Shown in pieces: positions 1-6,466 of a stretch of 7,997 nucleotides of DNA. Location of the stretch: positions 6,857-14,853 of the forward strand of contig DERU01000159.1 of assembly GCA_002361095.1 (NCBI GenBank). The letters are read 5' to 3'. How positions within the stretch are numbered: position 1 is the stretch's first letter; each line of letters begins with the position of its first letter. This DNA is from Lachnospiraceae bacterium UBA3332. GTDB lineage: Bacteria > Bacillota > Clostridia > Lachnospirales > Lachnospiraceae. Under the pieces are notes generated by a model. It was given only the letters and a program-made list of their open reading frames with translations, searched no databases and was not told the DNA's origin. Made by a program: the position numbers and the translations under genes.

Positions 1-1
1 G

Positions 2-1651
2 TGTAACGGCGCGATGGCGGGGGCAAAAAAGTATCATAAGGCGCCGATTGCCATTGCCAATGAGGTGGCGGGAAAGCTGTCAGAAAGCGGGGCGTTTTGT
101 GAAGTCAGCGCTGTGGCGCCGGGATTTCTAAATTTGAAGCTCAAAGCCGGCTTTGTGAAAGCGTATCTGGAAAGGATGGCACGGGCGGAAAAATTCGGGG
201 TGGAGCCGCCCCGAAAGCCGGAAACCATCGTGATTGATTACGGCGGGCCCAATGTGGCCAAGCCGTTGCACATAGGGCATCTGCGCTCCGCCATTATCGG
301 TGAGAGTATCAAACGGATTTGCCGTTACCGGGGACACAGGGTGGTAGCGGATGTACACCTGGGCGACTGGGGCCTGCAGATGGGGCTGATTATCACGGAA
401 CTCAAGAGGCGTACGCCCGGCCTAGTGTATTTTGACGATAACTATCGGGGGGAGTATCCGGAGAAAGCGCCGTTTACCATGGCCGAACTGGAGGAGATTT
501 ATCCGGTGGCCAGCGCGAAATCCAAGGAGGATGCCGCTTACAAGCAGGAAGCGTTGGAAGCCACGGTCAGGATTCAGAAGGGGGCGCCGGGTTACCGGGC
601 GCTGTGGAAGCAGATTATGCGGGTATCGCTGCCGGATTTAAAGAGAAATTATGAGGATCTGCAGGTGTTTTTTGACCTTTGGAAAGGGGAGTCCGATGTG
701 GAGCCGTATATCGCCGGGCTGGTGGAACGCCTGCAAAAGCAGGGGCTTGCCTATGAGAGCGAGGGCGCGCTGGTAGTGGACGTCAGGGAAGAGACGGATG
801 CCAAGGAAATCCCCCCCTGCATCATTTTGAAATCGGACGGCGCGGCTTTGTATGCCACCACGGATCTGGCTACGATTCAGGAGCGGATGGAGACGCTGCA
901 CGCGGATTCCCTGATTTATTTGACGGATAAACGACAGGAAATGCACTTTTTACAGGTATTCCGTGTGGCGAAGAAGTCCGGCTTGGTTTCGGAGGAAACG
1001 AAATTAAAACATATCGGCTTTGGGACAATGAACGGAAAGGACGGAAAGCCCTTTAAGACCCGGGAGGGCGGCGTGATGCGTCTGGAATACCTGATCCGTG
1101 ACATCAATGAGGAGATGTACCGCAAAATTGTGGAGAGCCGTCAGGATGTTTCGGAGGAGGAAGCCAGAGAGACCGCGAAGGTGATCGGGCTTGCGGCGAT
1201 CAAGTACGGCGATTTGTCCAACCAGGCGAGTAAAGATTATATTTTTGATATGGAGCGTTTTACCTCTTTCGAGGGGGATACCGGCCCTTATATCCTGTAT
1301 ACCATTGTCCGCATCAAGTCTATCCTGACCCGTTATCAGGAGCAGGGCGGCTCCCTGGAAGGGCTTGCCCTGCAGGATGCGTCCAATGCGTTGGAAAAAG
1401 ACCTGATGATGCAGCTTTGCGGCTTCAACGCAATGCTGGAAGGGGCTTATGAGGAAACCGCTCCCCATAAGGTATGCGCTTATATTTACGATCTTGCCAA
1501 TGCGTTTAATAAGTTTTACCATGAGACAAAGATCATCTCGGAGGAGGATCCGGCAAAGAAGGCGGGGTGGATTGCCCTTCTTTTGCTGACCCGGGATGTA
1601 TTGGAGACTTGTATCGACCTGTTAGGGTTTTCGGCTCCGGAACGTATGTGA
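2..1651 (+). CDS. argS: Arginyl-tRNA synthetase, 5' end cut by the window
   Basis: Class I aminoacyl-tRNA synthetase that charges tRNA-Arg with arginine in the cytoplasm, using ATP. The reading frame is open from base 2, upstream of the first ATG at 14, and the residues before that ATG (CNGA, then MAGAKKYH) match the end of the family's N-terminal tRNA-recognition domain. The true start therefore lies outside the window, about 40-45 codons upstream judged from the usual length near 590. The class I signature PNVAKPLHIGHLRS is present (HIGH at 269-280). The second ATP-binding loop is the diverged KMSKS form normal for ArgS, KPFKTREGG, at about 1046-1072. The C-terminal DALR-type helical anticodon-binding domain starts near EGDTGPYILY, and the protein ends in the typical GFSAPERM. 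549 codons are visible and the frame is uninterrupted, so it looks functional. It converges on the small minus-strand gene ending at 1715. Confidence 0.97.
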   Translation, partial: CNGAMAGAKKYHKAPIAIANEVAGKLSESGAFCEVSAVAPGFLNLKLKAGFVKAYLERMARAEKFGVEPPRKPETIVIDYGGPNVAKPLHIGHLRSAIIGESIKRICRYRGHRVVADVHLGDWGLQMGLIITELKRRTPGLVYFDDNYRGEYPEKAPFTMAELEEIYPVASAKSKEDAAYKQEALEATVRIQKGAPGYRALWKQIMRVSLPDLKRNYEDLQVFFDLWKGESDVEPYIAGLVERLQKQGLAYESEGALVVDVREETDAKEIPPCIILKSDGAALYATTDLATIQERMETLHADSLIYLTDKRQEMHFLQVFRVAKKSGLVSEETKLKHIGFGTMNGKDGKPFKTREGGVMRLEYLIRDINEEMYRKIVESRQDVSEEEARETAKVIGLAAIKYGDLSNQASKDYIFDMERFTSFEGDTGPYILYTIVRIKSILTRYQEQGGSLEGLALQDASNALEKDLMMQLCGFNAMLEGAYEETAPHKVCAYIYDLANAFNKFYHETKIISEEDPAKKAGWIALLLLTRDVLETCIDLLGFSAPERM

Positions 1652-1675
1652 CGGAGGGCGGCCTGTGCGTTACCG

Positions 1676-1715
1676 GCAGGACAGGAGGAACTTGGCGGCA
1701 GCCGTTCCTGCCTGC
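1676..1715. terminator. Weak hairpin between convergent genes, possible terminator
   Basis: Between the argS stop and the end of the minus-strand gene, GCAGG (1676-1680) pairs with CCTGC (1711-1715), CAGG (1682-1685) with CCTG (1707-1710), and AAC (1689-1691) with GTT (1704-1706), around a GC-rich loop with one-base and three-base bulges. On the + strand it is followed only by TATTTC and on the minus strand by no T-run, so it is a poor intrinsic terminator. The position between two converging genes is the main argument. Confidence 0.28.
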
Positions 1716-1975
1716 TATTTCAAAAACCGGGACGACATGTCGTTTAGCCACGCCGCCGCATCCTCCCGTCCCTGGAGGGTGAGGGGAAACTGGCGGGTTT
1801 GTTTTTGGTCGTCCGGGGTTTTGAAAAAGCAAAAGGGTTCCGGCCAGACGGTGACATCCATACAGTCACCGTCTTTGTTTTTTCCCCTGGCGAACCGGTA
1901 ACGCATGCCGCAGTAGCTTCCGGTTTGCACTTCCTTTTTGATATAGTTGATATGTATGGTGTTTGGATCGATCAT
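1715..1975 (-). CDS. Small conserved-looking protein of unknown function, 86 aa
   Basis: An 86-residue soluble protein starting MIDPNTIHINYIKKE. I chose the start at 1975 because a perfect AGGAGG (1981-1986) lies five bases upstream. A longer frame from 2050 would overlap the upstream gene and add an unlikely leader. There is no signal peptide or membrane segment. It is mixed basic and acidic, rich in aromatics (tyrosine, phenylalanine and tryptophan, including VTVWPEPFCF), and ends in a helix-like segment EDAAAWLNDMSSRFLK. The overall look is a small alpha/beta domain, and I recall similar short clostridial proteins without a proven function, so no role is assigned. It lies 47 bp downstream of the membrane glycosyltransferase-like gene in the same orientation, with no convincing terminator between them, so co-transcription is likely. 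It converges on argS. Confidence 0.82.
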   Translation of the reverse strand: MIDPNTIHINYIKKEVQTGSYCGMRYRFARGKNKDGDCMDVTVWPEPFCFFKTPDDQKQTRQFPLTLQGREDAAAWLNDMSSRFLK

Positions 1976-1980
1976 GAATA

Positions 1981-1986
1981 CCTCCT
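1981..1986 (-). promoter_or_regulatory. Ribosome binding site fixing the start of the 86-aa gene
   Basis: The minus strand reads AGGAGG-TATTC-ATG. The full-consensus Shine-Dalgarno with 5-nt spacing settles the start at 1975 rather than the longer option at 2050. Confidence 0.85.
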
Positions 1987-2022
1987 GATAGGTTATGGTT
2001 TGGAACGGCCAAAACCGCTGTG

Positions 2023-3957
2023 TCAAAGGAACATGGGGACGCCCCTGCATCCGAAAAAGGCGACGGAGAGAAAAGCGGCGGTCATGAGCAGCGCCCGGAA
2101 CAGGCGTTTTTCAAATAGGGCGGGTGTGCGGCTTGCCAGGTATCCTGCGATAAGGATGAGCGGAAGCAGATAGCGCCCCTGCGCCTGGGAATCGATGATA
2201 TAGGAGTTGAGGACGGAAGCGATCACGCCGCCCGCCATCAACAGTGTGCCGGTTATGAAGACAGCCCTTCCCCACGGCTTTTTTTGGCGGAAAGTTTCTA
2301 TGCCGATGCAGGCAAAAATTGCGGCGTATAACAAGCCCATCAGAATATAGTACCAGGTGTCGGAATGGGTAAGCTGGGTGATGCCGCAGAAACTCTTGTA
2401 ACTCATGGCAAACCATTCCGGGTTTTCCGCAAAAAAGTCCTTTAAGGAGGCTCCCTTGGACATCATGTGCCAGGAGACGCCCTGTTCCTCCACCGGTGTG
2501 AGCGGGTTTTTATCCGGGGAACAGTACTGGATTTCCATCGTTTCCTTGACGGACGCTTTATCAAAGCCGTAATGAATCACATCGAAACTTGCGCGGAAAG
2601 CGAATGTCACCGCAAAAACCGCTAATATGACACAGTAATTGCGCAACTGCAGCTTTTGTTTTTTTGGGTCCTTTGTGCCAAGAAGCCGGAAGAGAAGCAC
2701 AAAGAAGGTGAGGGCGAGCAGGGAATAATAGTTGGGCTTTCCCAGGAAAATCATGCCGTACAGGATGCCGAGCAGACAAAAAGAGGGGATGCTGCGGCGG
2801 GTTATTTTCGGCCGGTCAACCGTTTTGTAGAGCAGACTTTGGGGATCGGAGAGCAAATAAACGGCAAGCAGGGACCAGAAGAAATCAAGGGCGTCCGCAG
2901 TGGTGTAAGAAAAAATGTACCATGCCTGCACACAGATGCAGAACGCTACGGTAAGCCATTTTTGCTTTCGCACACTGCGCGCCACAAGCAGGGCGCAGGC
3001 CGCAAATAAGAGGATATTGGGAATGCGGTAGTAGGGTAGGGAATACAGCATTTTTTGGAAAAACCAGGCGACTTTACCGGCAAGGAAAAAGTACCAGGTA
3101 TAATTTTCCAGCTTGGTGTAGCCGTAACCGCTGTAGGTGCCGCTCACGGCCGGATCCCGCATGTCGGGAGGGAAAAAATGTGTCATGCCGTAGTCCAGAC
3201 AGGCTTTGACGTCCCATTCGTCCGGATGAAGCCCAAGGTCGGATAAAAGGCCGATTACGGCTACGACGAGGAGGGCCCCGGCCATCACCGCAGTGGAAAG
3301 CAGGGTCAGCCAGTCAAGCCGCCCGTTTTCGTCGCGGGCAAAAAGGGAGCGAAAATACCGGGCAAGCTGTCCGGAAAAAGAGACGGCAAGCAAAAGCGCC
3401 GCCGCCAGGCAGAATGCGATAAAAAAGCGTTCCCGGATCTGCCTGGTATGCAGGGCGTCCGCCGCCTGCATGGCTGTGGCCGTGAGAACCGGGTTGTCTA
3501 TATAAAGGCCGCTGTCGGTATTTTGGGGCGTGACAGCCACGTCCTCCCCGTCAAGGGCAAGGGTCGCATTGACCGGAAGGAAAACGGCCGCGATTTCCTC
3601 CGGTGTAAACTGCAGGAAGCGTTCCCCGTTCAGAAGGAAGGCAATGTGGAAAATGCGGTAGGGAGCGTCTGTGTTGGAAGGGGCTATGCGCACCGTGCCA
3701 AACTGTGACGGGGTGATCGGCAGCGAAAAGGTGACCGCGTTACCGGTGCGGATTCCGTCCACGCAGTTTTGGGCGGACAGTTCTTTGCCCTCCCCCCAAA
3801 AAAGCTGGGATAAAATCCCGGCATCCGCGTCCCTGAAGTACATTTCAGCGGATAGTTCCTGCCTTGTGGGAAGGAAATAGAGAAAAAACAGGGATGCCAA
3901 AAAAAGAAACAGGATGCATAACTGCAGGATATGCCTGCGTTTTTGAGTCTTGCCCAT
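2023..3957 (-). CDS. Polytopic membrane protein, GT-C glycosyltransferase / DUF2142-like
   Basis: A 644-residue integral membrane protein. Segment order: a basic cytoplasmic N-terminus (MGKTQKRRH), a membrane helix at about 10-30, a long extracytoplasmic domain at about 35-172 with beta-rich spacing, then roughly ten more hydrophobic segments from about 177 to the C-terminus. After the helix at about 217-240 comes an external loop with HPDEWD (244-249), placed like the acidic catalytic motif in the first external loop of GT-C enzymes (PMT, GT39, ArnT). Near the end QGRYLLP (593-599) resembles the motif typical of DUF2142 membrane proteins. The likely role is transfer of a sugar from a lipid-linked donor to a cell-surface polymer or protein. 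Substrate and activity are inferred, and no other glycan genes are in view. Start at 3957 is supported by AAAGAGG ending 9 nt upstream and a promoter at 4002-4030. The 86-aa gene follows 47 bp downstream. Confidence 0.85.
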   Translation of the reverse strand: MGKTQKRRHILQLCILFLFLASLFFLYFLPTRQELSAEMYFRDADAGILSQLFWGEGKELSAQNCVDGIRTGNAVTFSLPITPSQFGTVRIAPSNTDAPYRIFHIAFLLNGERFLQFTPEEIAAVFLPVNATLALDGEDVAVTPQNTDSGLYIDNPVLTATAMQAADALHTRQIRERFFIAFCLAAALLLAVSFSGQLARYFRSLFARDENGRLDWLTLLSTAVMAGALLVVAVIGLLSDLGLHPDEWDVKACLDYGMTHFFPPDMRDPAVSGTYSGYGYTKLENYTWYFFLAGKVAWFFQKMLYSLPYYRIPNILLFAACALLVARSVRKQKWLTVAFCICVQAWYIFSYTTADALDFFWSLLAVYLLSDPQSLLYKTVDRPKITRRSIPSFCLLGILYGMIFLGKPNYYSLLALTFFVLLFRLLGTKDPKKQKLQLRNYCVILAVFAVTFAFRASFDVIHYGFDKASVKETMEIQYCSPDKNPLTPVEEQGVSWHMMSKGASLKDFFAENPEWFAMSYKSFCGITQLTHSDTWYYILMGLLYAAIFACIGIETFRQKKPWGRAVFITGTLLMAGGVIASVLNSYIIDSQAQGRYLLPLILIAGYLASRTPALFEKRLFRALLMTAAFLSVAFFGCRGVPMFL

Positions 3958-4001
3958 TTGTGAGAACCTCTTTTACTTTTTATAATCGTTATCCAAGTTT
4001 C

Positions 4002-4030
4002 ATTATACCCAGCGGTTGAAGGATAGACAA
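4002..4030 (-). promoter_or_regulatory. Sigma-A-type promoter for the membrane protein gene
   Basis: On the minus strand TTGTCT (4025-4030) and a perfect TATAAT (4002-4007) are separated by 17 bp, about 45 bp upstream of the ATG at 3957. It forms one side of a 294-bp divergent intergenic region (3958-4251). Apart from the promoters on each side, I see no gene in that region. Confidence 0.68.
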
Positions 4031-4132
4031 GCTATTTTCACGGAAATCCATTTTGCGGCGTAACAGTGCAGCCCCAATGGCAGCAGCTTAAGGCGGGAGG
4101 CAGGCCCTTTCCGTGTCAGTTCTTTGGGGGGC

Positions 4133-4161
4133 TTGCTTTATGGGGGAGAGTGGGATATACT
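4133..4161 (+). promoter_or_regulatory. Candidate promoter for the secreted protease gene
   Basis: TTGCTT (4133-4138), a 17-bp spacer and TATACT (4156-4161) lie about 90 bp upstream of the protease ATG. A second, perfect TATAAT at 4193-4198 has no recognisable -35 at 16-18 bp and could be an alternative start. A small hairpin, TCCAA/TTGGA (4211-4226), lies in the leader just before the ribosome binding site. Confidence 0.45.
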
Positions 4162-4251
4162 ATAGCAAACGGAAACGGCTAAATTCGTTTCCTATAATAA
4201 AAAACAGCGCTCCAATCGGGGTTGGATGATTGTAACAGGAAGGAAAAGGGA

Positions 4252-5118
4252 ATGAAAAAAGGAATTTTGGCATTGTTGTGTATTTGTCTGCTTTTGGGAC
4301 AGCCGGCGGCTTCGCTGACCGTTTGGGCGGCGTCAAAAGAGGATTGGGCCGTGCGGCAGGATAGGACGGAAGCAGAGTATGCGGCGCCTGCTTACGGAAC
4401 GAAAGCAGCGGTTTTGGCAAAAACGGCGTTTGCCCGGCAGGTGACGGATGCCGCCGGGTTCTGGCAGGAAACGGCACAGGCCATTGCCCCGGTTACGTAT
4501 GGGCATAATGTGCGGGTAGTCAATTACAGTGATGCGGATGCGCTGGGACTTGTTTATGAGAGTATGGGAAGCGGCGTTATCATGGCGATGGACGAGAATT
4601 TTGTATATATTGCGACGGCGGCCCATTGTGTGAAAAGGGCCCATACGTTGGTGGAGTTTGCGGATGGAACCCGGCATGCCGCTGACATTGCTTACCGGAA
4701 TCCGGCAAAAGACGTGGGATTTTTACTGGTAAACAAAGCCGGGCTTTTACCGGGGACGCTGGCGGTGATTTCGCCTGCGGCGGGGGCTGATGCCGGTGCG
4801 CTTGGCAAGACGACAGGCGATATGCTGTTTGCCGTGTCCAGTGCGGCGGCCCCGAACGGAAATGTTTATGCGGGAATATTGGATCAGTACAGTGTGGTGT
4901 ATCCGAATAATCCGGTGCAGAATGTGATGCAGTTTTTCTCCGAAGTCAGTCATGGTTCCAGCGGCGGGGCGGTATACAGCGCCGAGGGAATCTGGGTAGG
5001 CAGTATTTCCGGGGGGGATAACTATGGGGTTTGCTGGGCGGTGCCTTATAGTGAAATTTTGAACGAATTCAATGCCTGGCTGGCGCTTTTGGCGCTCCAG
5101 CAGGCGGCCATTGGTTAA
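4252..5118 (+). CDS. Secreted trypsin-like serine protease (S1 fold)
   Basis: A 288-residue exported protease. The start at ATG 4252 is preferred over an in-frame TTG at 4222 because AGGAAGGAAAAGGG lies directly upstream and the protein then opens with a classical signal peptide: MKK, a hydrophobic stretch ALLCICLLLG, and a likely cut after VWA near residue 26. The catalytic triad is complete: H125 in ATAAHCV, D154 in AKDVGFLLV and S237 in HGSSGGAV. SGGDNYGVCWAVP near the C-terminus matches the substrate-pocket strand region. There is no PDZ domain, so it is a single-domain relative of the HtrA/trypsin group rather than DegP proper. It should cleave proteins outside the membrane, but the substrate is unknown. 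Residues about 30-80 form a linker or prodomain without a recognised motif. It stands alone, divergent from the membrane protein gene and convergent with hxlR. A glutamyl-endopeptidase-like specificity is possible but unproved. Confidence 0.9.
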   Translation: MKKGILALLCICLLLGQPAASLTVWAASKEDWAVRQDRTEAEYAAPAYGTKAAVLAKTAFARQVTDAAGFWQETAQAIAPVTYGHNVRVVNYSDADALGLVYESMGSGVIMAMDENFVYIATAAHCVKRAHTLVEFADGTRHAADIAYRNPAKDVGFLLVNKAGLLPGTLAVISPAAGADAGALGKTTGDMLFAVSSAAAPNGNVYAGILDQYSVVYPNNPVQNVMQFFSEVSHGSSGGAVYSAEGIWVGSISGGDNYGVCWAVPYSEILNEFNAWLALLALQQAAIG

Positions 5119-5152
5119 AATTTTTATATGCCGGCATTATCCCGTTATTATT

Positions 5153-5479
5153 TCAGGAGAATTGCTTTTTATAATTTGTCCCCCATTCTTCCATGGCCGT
5201 AATAATAGGGCGCATGGATTGTCCTAAATCATTCAGGGCATATTCCACGCGGGGCGGTACTTCCGGATAGACGGTGCGGGTAATAATTCCGTCTGCTTCC
5301 ATAGAGCGCAGACTGTCCGTCAATACTTTTTGGCTGATACCCTCCAAGGATTTTTTCAATTCATTAAAACGCCACGGACGCTGTAAAAGGTTACGCAAAA
5401 TCAGTATTTTCCATTTACTCCCAATAAGTTGTACGGTGGTCGCTACCGGACATTCCGGCAGTTCTTCTTTTGTCAGCAT
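5153..5479 (-). CDS. HxlR-family winged-helix transcriptional regulator
   Basis: A 108-residue DNA-binding protein of the HxlR/MarR-like winged-helix group, which act as dimers, often as repressors answering to electrophiles, oxidants or other small molecules. The family pattern is complete: an N-terminal cysteine in ECPV (C10), the helix LIGSKWKILILRNLL, RFNELKKSLEGISQKVLTDSLRSMEADGII as the recognition helix-turn-helix, the wing RTVYPEVPPRVEYALNDLG, and a C-terminal dimerisation helix ending in MEEWG. The conserved C10 matches the redox-sensing cysteine of relatives such as YodB and HypR, but sensing here is inference. Start at 5479 has GAAAGGAG about 7 nt upstream. The gene upstream in the same orientation is a broken DinB-like gene. 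The regulator's usual target is not visible unless it is itself, through the inverted repeats at 5589-5645. Confidence 0.93.
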   Translation of the reverse strand: MLTKEELPECPVATTVQLIGSKWKILILRNLLQRPWRFNELKKSLEGISQKVLTDSLRSMEADGIITRTVYPEVPPRVEYALNDLGQSMRPIITAMEEWGTNYKKQFS

Positions 5480-5514
5480 AAATAACTCCTTTCAAAAGTT
5501 CAAGAATGCGTGCG

Positions 5515-5542
5515 GTGTGCGCACACGCCGCGTCGAGCGCGG
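5515..5542 (-). repeat. GC-rich hairpin cluster in the hxlR leader
   Basis: A 12-bp perfect palindrome GTGTGCGCACAC (5515-5526) is followed by a hairpin CCGCG-TCGAG-CGCGG (5528-5542). They lie in a GC-rich island (about 5505-5585) inside an otherwise AT-rich gap. If transcription of hxlR starts near the large palindrome, these elements form a structured 5' leader. Function is unknown. Confidence 0.55.
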
Positions 5543-5588
5543 TTGCCGCCAGGCAGCTTTTTCCTCACGCGCGAGTATGCGTCACCGT

Positions 5589-5633
5589 CTTTTTTATACG
5601 ATAGGAAATTTTATTTCCTATCGTATAAAAAAG
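5589..5633. repeat. Perfect 20-bp inverted repeat with 5-nt loop
   Basis: The left arm 5589-5608 (from CTTTTTTATACG to ATAGGAAA) is an exact reverse complement of the right arm 5614-5633, around the loop TTTTA. Each arm ends outward in A or T runs and reads AAAAAAG at its 3' end on both strands, so there is no U-tract after the stem and it is not a standard intrinsic terminator. It lies between the end of the broken DinB-like gene and hxlR, 110 bp upstream of the hxlR start. TATAAA-type -10 sequences occur in both arms (GTATAA). Possible readings are an operator for the dimeric HxlR protein, a symmetric promoter/operator, or a dispersed palindromic repeat. Confidence 0.85.
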
Positions 5634-5645
5634 AATGTTACATTC
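5633..5645. promoter_or_regulatory. Short dyad GAATGT-T-ACATTC next to the large palindrome
   Basis: A perfect 6+1+6 palindrome directly abuts the 45-bp inverted repeat and covers the stop codon of the broken DinB-like frame. Its size and symmetry suit a winged-helix dimer such as HxlR. The assignment is by position only. Confidence 0.35.
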
Positions 5646-6127
5646 TAATATAATATAACATCTCAAGGCATGGCTGGCAAGAACCAAATACCAGTAGCCA
5701 TACAGAACGAAAATCTGTAGTCACGCCGCCTTCTTCCAATATTCTCATTCCCCATTCTTCCGGTGCCATAGACTGTATCTGCTTTAAGGTTAAATTTTCC
5801 AATATGCAGCGCGTATTCTTCCCTACTGTAATCATATAATCACGAAGAGCAGGCTGTAATGGAAGCACCGGCTTTTTTCTGCCATTCTTTGTTAAAAATC
5901 TGATTTGCCTTTAAAATATTGCTTACCAAATCTTCAATACGGTATGTATGCCAAAATTGCCAACACATAGGAACTCTTCTCGTTCCTGCATAGTGCAGAC
6001 CTGCATCATAGTCCTCTCTTGGCACTACCTCGTTCTGGTTTCCCGTCAACATATCCGGAACATAATCCGCAATCGTCTTTTCAGTTCTCCCGGATATTTC
6101 AGCAGGATGTACACAGACACTATCAGC
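5638..6127 (-). pseudogene. Broken DinB/DUF664-like gene in two frames
   Basis: Two minus-strand frames together spell one damaged protein. The upstream part (about 6127 down to a stop at 5840) reads HPAEISGRTEKTIADY and then, through YDAGLHYAGTRRVPMCWQF, the signature WHTYRIEDLVSNIL of the DinB/DUF664 superfamily; its histidine is a likely metal ligand. The downstream part, in another frame (5868-5638), reads ALRDYMITVGKNTRCIL and EEGGVTTDFRSVWLLVF, the C-terminal half of the same fold. About 30 residues expected between them are missing at around 5840-5868, so this is a deletion plus frameshift. The C-terminus after WLLVF is also abnormal, as the usual metal-binding tail is absent. No start codon with a ribosome binding site precedes the 5' part, and the frame runs into a stop at 6128. 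Intact members are small four-helix-bundle proteins, often thiol- or stress-linked. I judge this copy non-functional. Confidence 0.75.
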
Positions 6128-6130
6128 TTA

Positions 6131-6370
6131 GGGGATTATGGGGGTTGCTTTGCATGTCCTTTTTTATGTTAGGGAGAATATGAGATATGCCAGGGGACAC
6201 AGATGCGGATGATGCGCACCCGGCGGCAAAACCCCGTAAAAATGACAGAATATTAAGGTTTTCACTTGATATTTCAATCATAGGATGCTCCGATTCCTCT
6301 TTGATTCCCGCGAGCAATGAGCCAAGCGGCTGCAGAGCAGACATTTGGCGAATGCCGCGAGGGTTACATA
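6131..6370. other. Gene-free stretch left of the hairpins
   Basis: Short frames exist on both strands here, but none has a ribosome binding site, recognisable domain or coding-like composition, and several overlap each other in different frames. The segment resembles non-coding sequence with scattered GC-rich words (GCGGCTGCAG near 6334, AATGCCGCGAGG near 6353). I suspect a dispersed intergenic element that continues into the hairpins at 6371-6422, but this rests on appearance and uncertain memory of similar clostridial intergenic sequence. Confidence 0.35.
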
Positions 6371-6422
6371 CCCCGCTGCTTTGCAGCGCTTTAAATTGGA
6401 TGCCCCGTTGCTTGCAGCGGGG
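6371..6422. repeat. Paired GC hairpins with two alternative folds
   Basis: Two local hairpins are possible: CGCTGC-TTT-GCAGCG (6374-6388) and CCCCGTTG-CTTG-CAGCGGGG (6403-6422, one G-U pair). The same bases can instead form one long hairpin: CCCCGCTGC (6371-6379) with GCAGCGGGG (6414-6422), a perfect 9-bp outer stem, plus GCAGCG (6383-6388) with CGTTGC (6406-6411). The local and long-range folds exclude each other. No T-run follows, so it is not a plain terminator. It lies about 150-200 bp upstream of the first recombinase gene. Confidence 0.65.
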
Positions 6423-6425
6423 GTG

Positions 6426-6466
6426 TTGACTTTGTAAAAATAGTGTGGGATTTTGCAAGTTATAAT
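6426..6466 (+). promoter_or_regulatory. Candidate promoter of the recombinase operon
   Basis: A perfect TATAAT (6461-6466) lies about 100 bp upstream of the first recombinase. TTGACT (6426-6431) is also present, but the 29-bp spacing is too long for the two to act together. The -10 may therefore need an activator or use a poor -35. A weaker pairing of TTGACT with GATTTT (6449-6454) at 17 bp is an alternative. Confidence 0.38.

Noticed and set aside
1004..1522. 172-aa minus-strand frame inside argS
   Set aside because: Antisense shadow of an unambiguous argS coding sequence.
1976..2050. Longer start for the small minus-strand gene (111 aa)
   Set aside because: It would overlap the upstream membrane protein gene and lacks a ribosome binding site. 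The internal ATG at 1975 has a perfect AGGAGG five bases upstream.
4039..4115. CACGGAAA ... TTTCCGTG inverted repeat in the divergent promoter region
   Set aside because: Only 8 bp with a 61-nt separation and no supporting inner stem; such pairs are expected by chance in this length of DNA.
5128..5137. ATGCCGGCAT palindrome between the protease and hxlR as a terminator
   Set aside because: It has no loop and no T-run after it, so a functional hairpin terminator is not supported.
5589..5633. Large palindrome as an intrinsic terminator of the DinB-like gene
   Set aside because: The 3' arm ends in A-rich sequence on both strands and no U-tract follows the stem.
6123..6458. Minus-strand 111-aa frame across the gene-free segment
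   Set aside because: No ribosome binding site or domain. It runs through the hairpin module, has low-complexity unconvincing composition, and an equally open frame on the same strand overlaps it.
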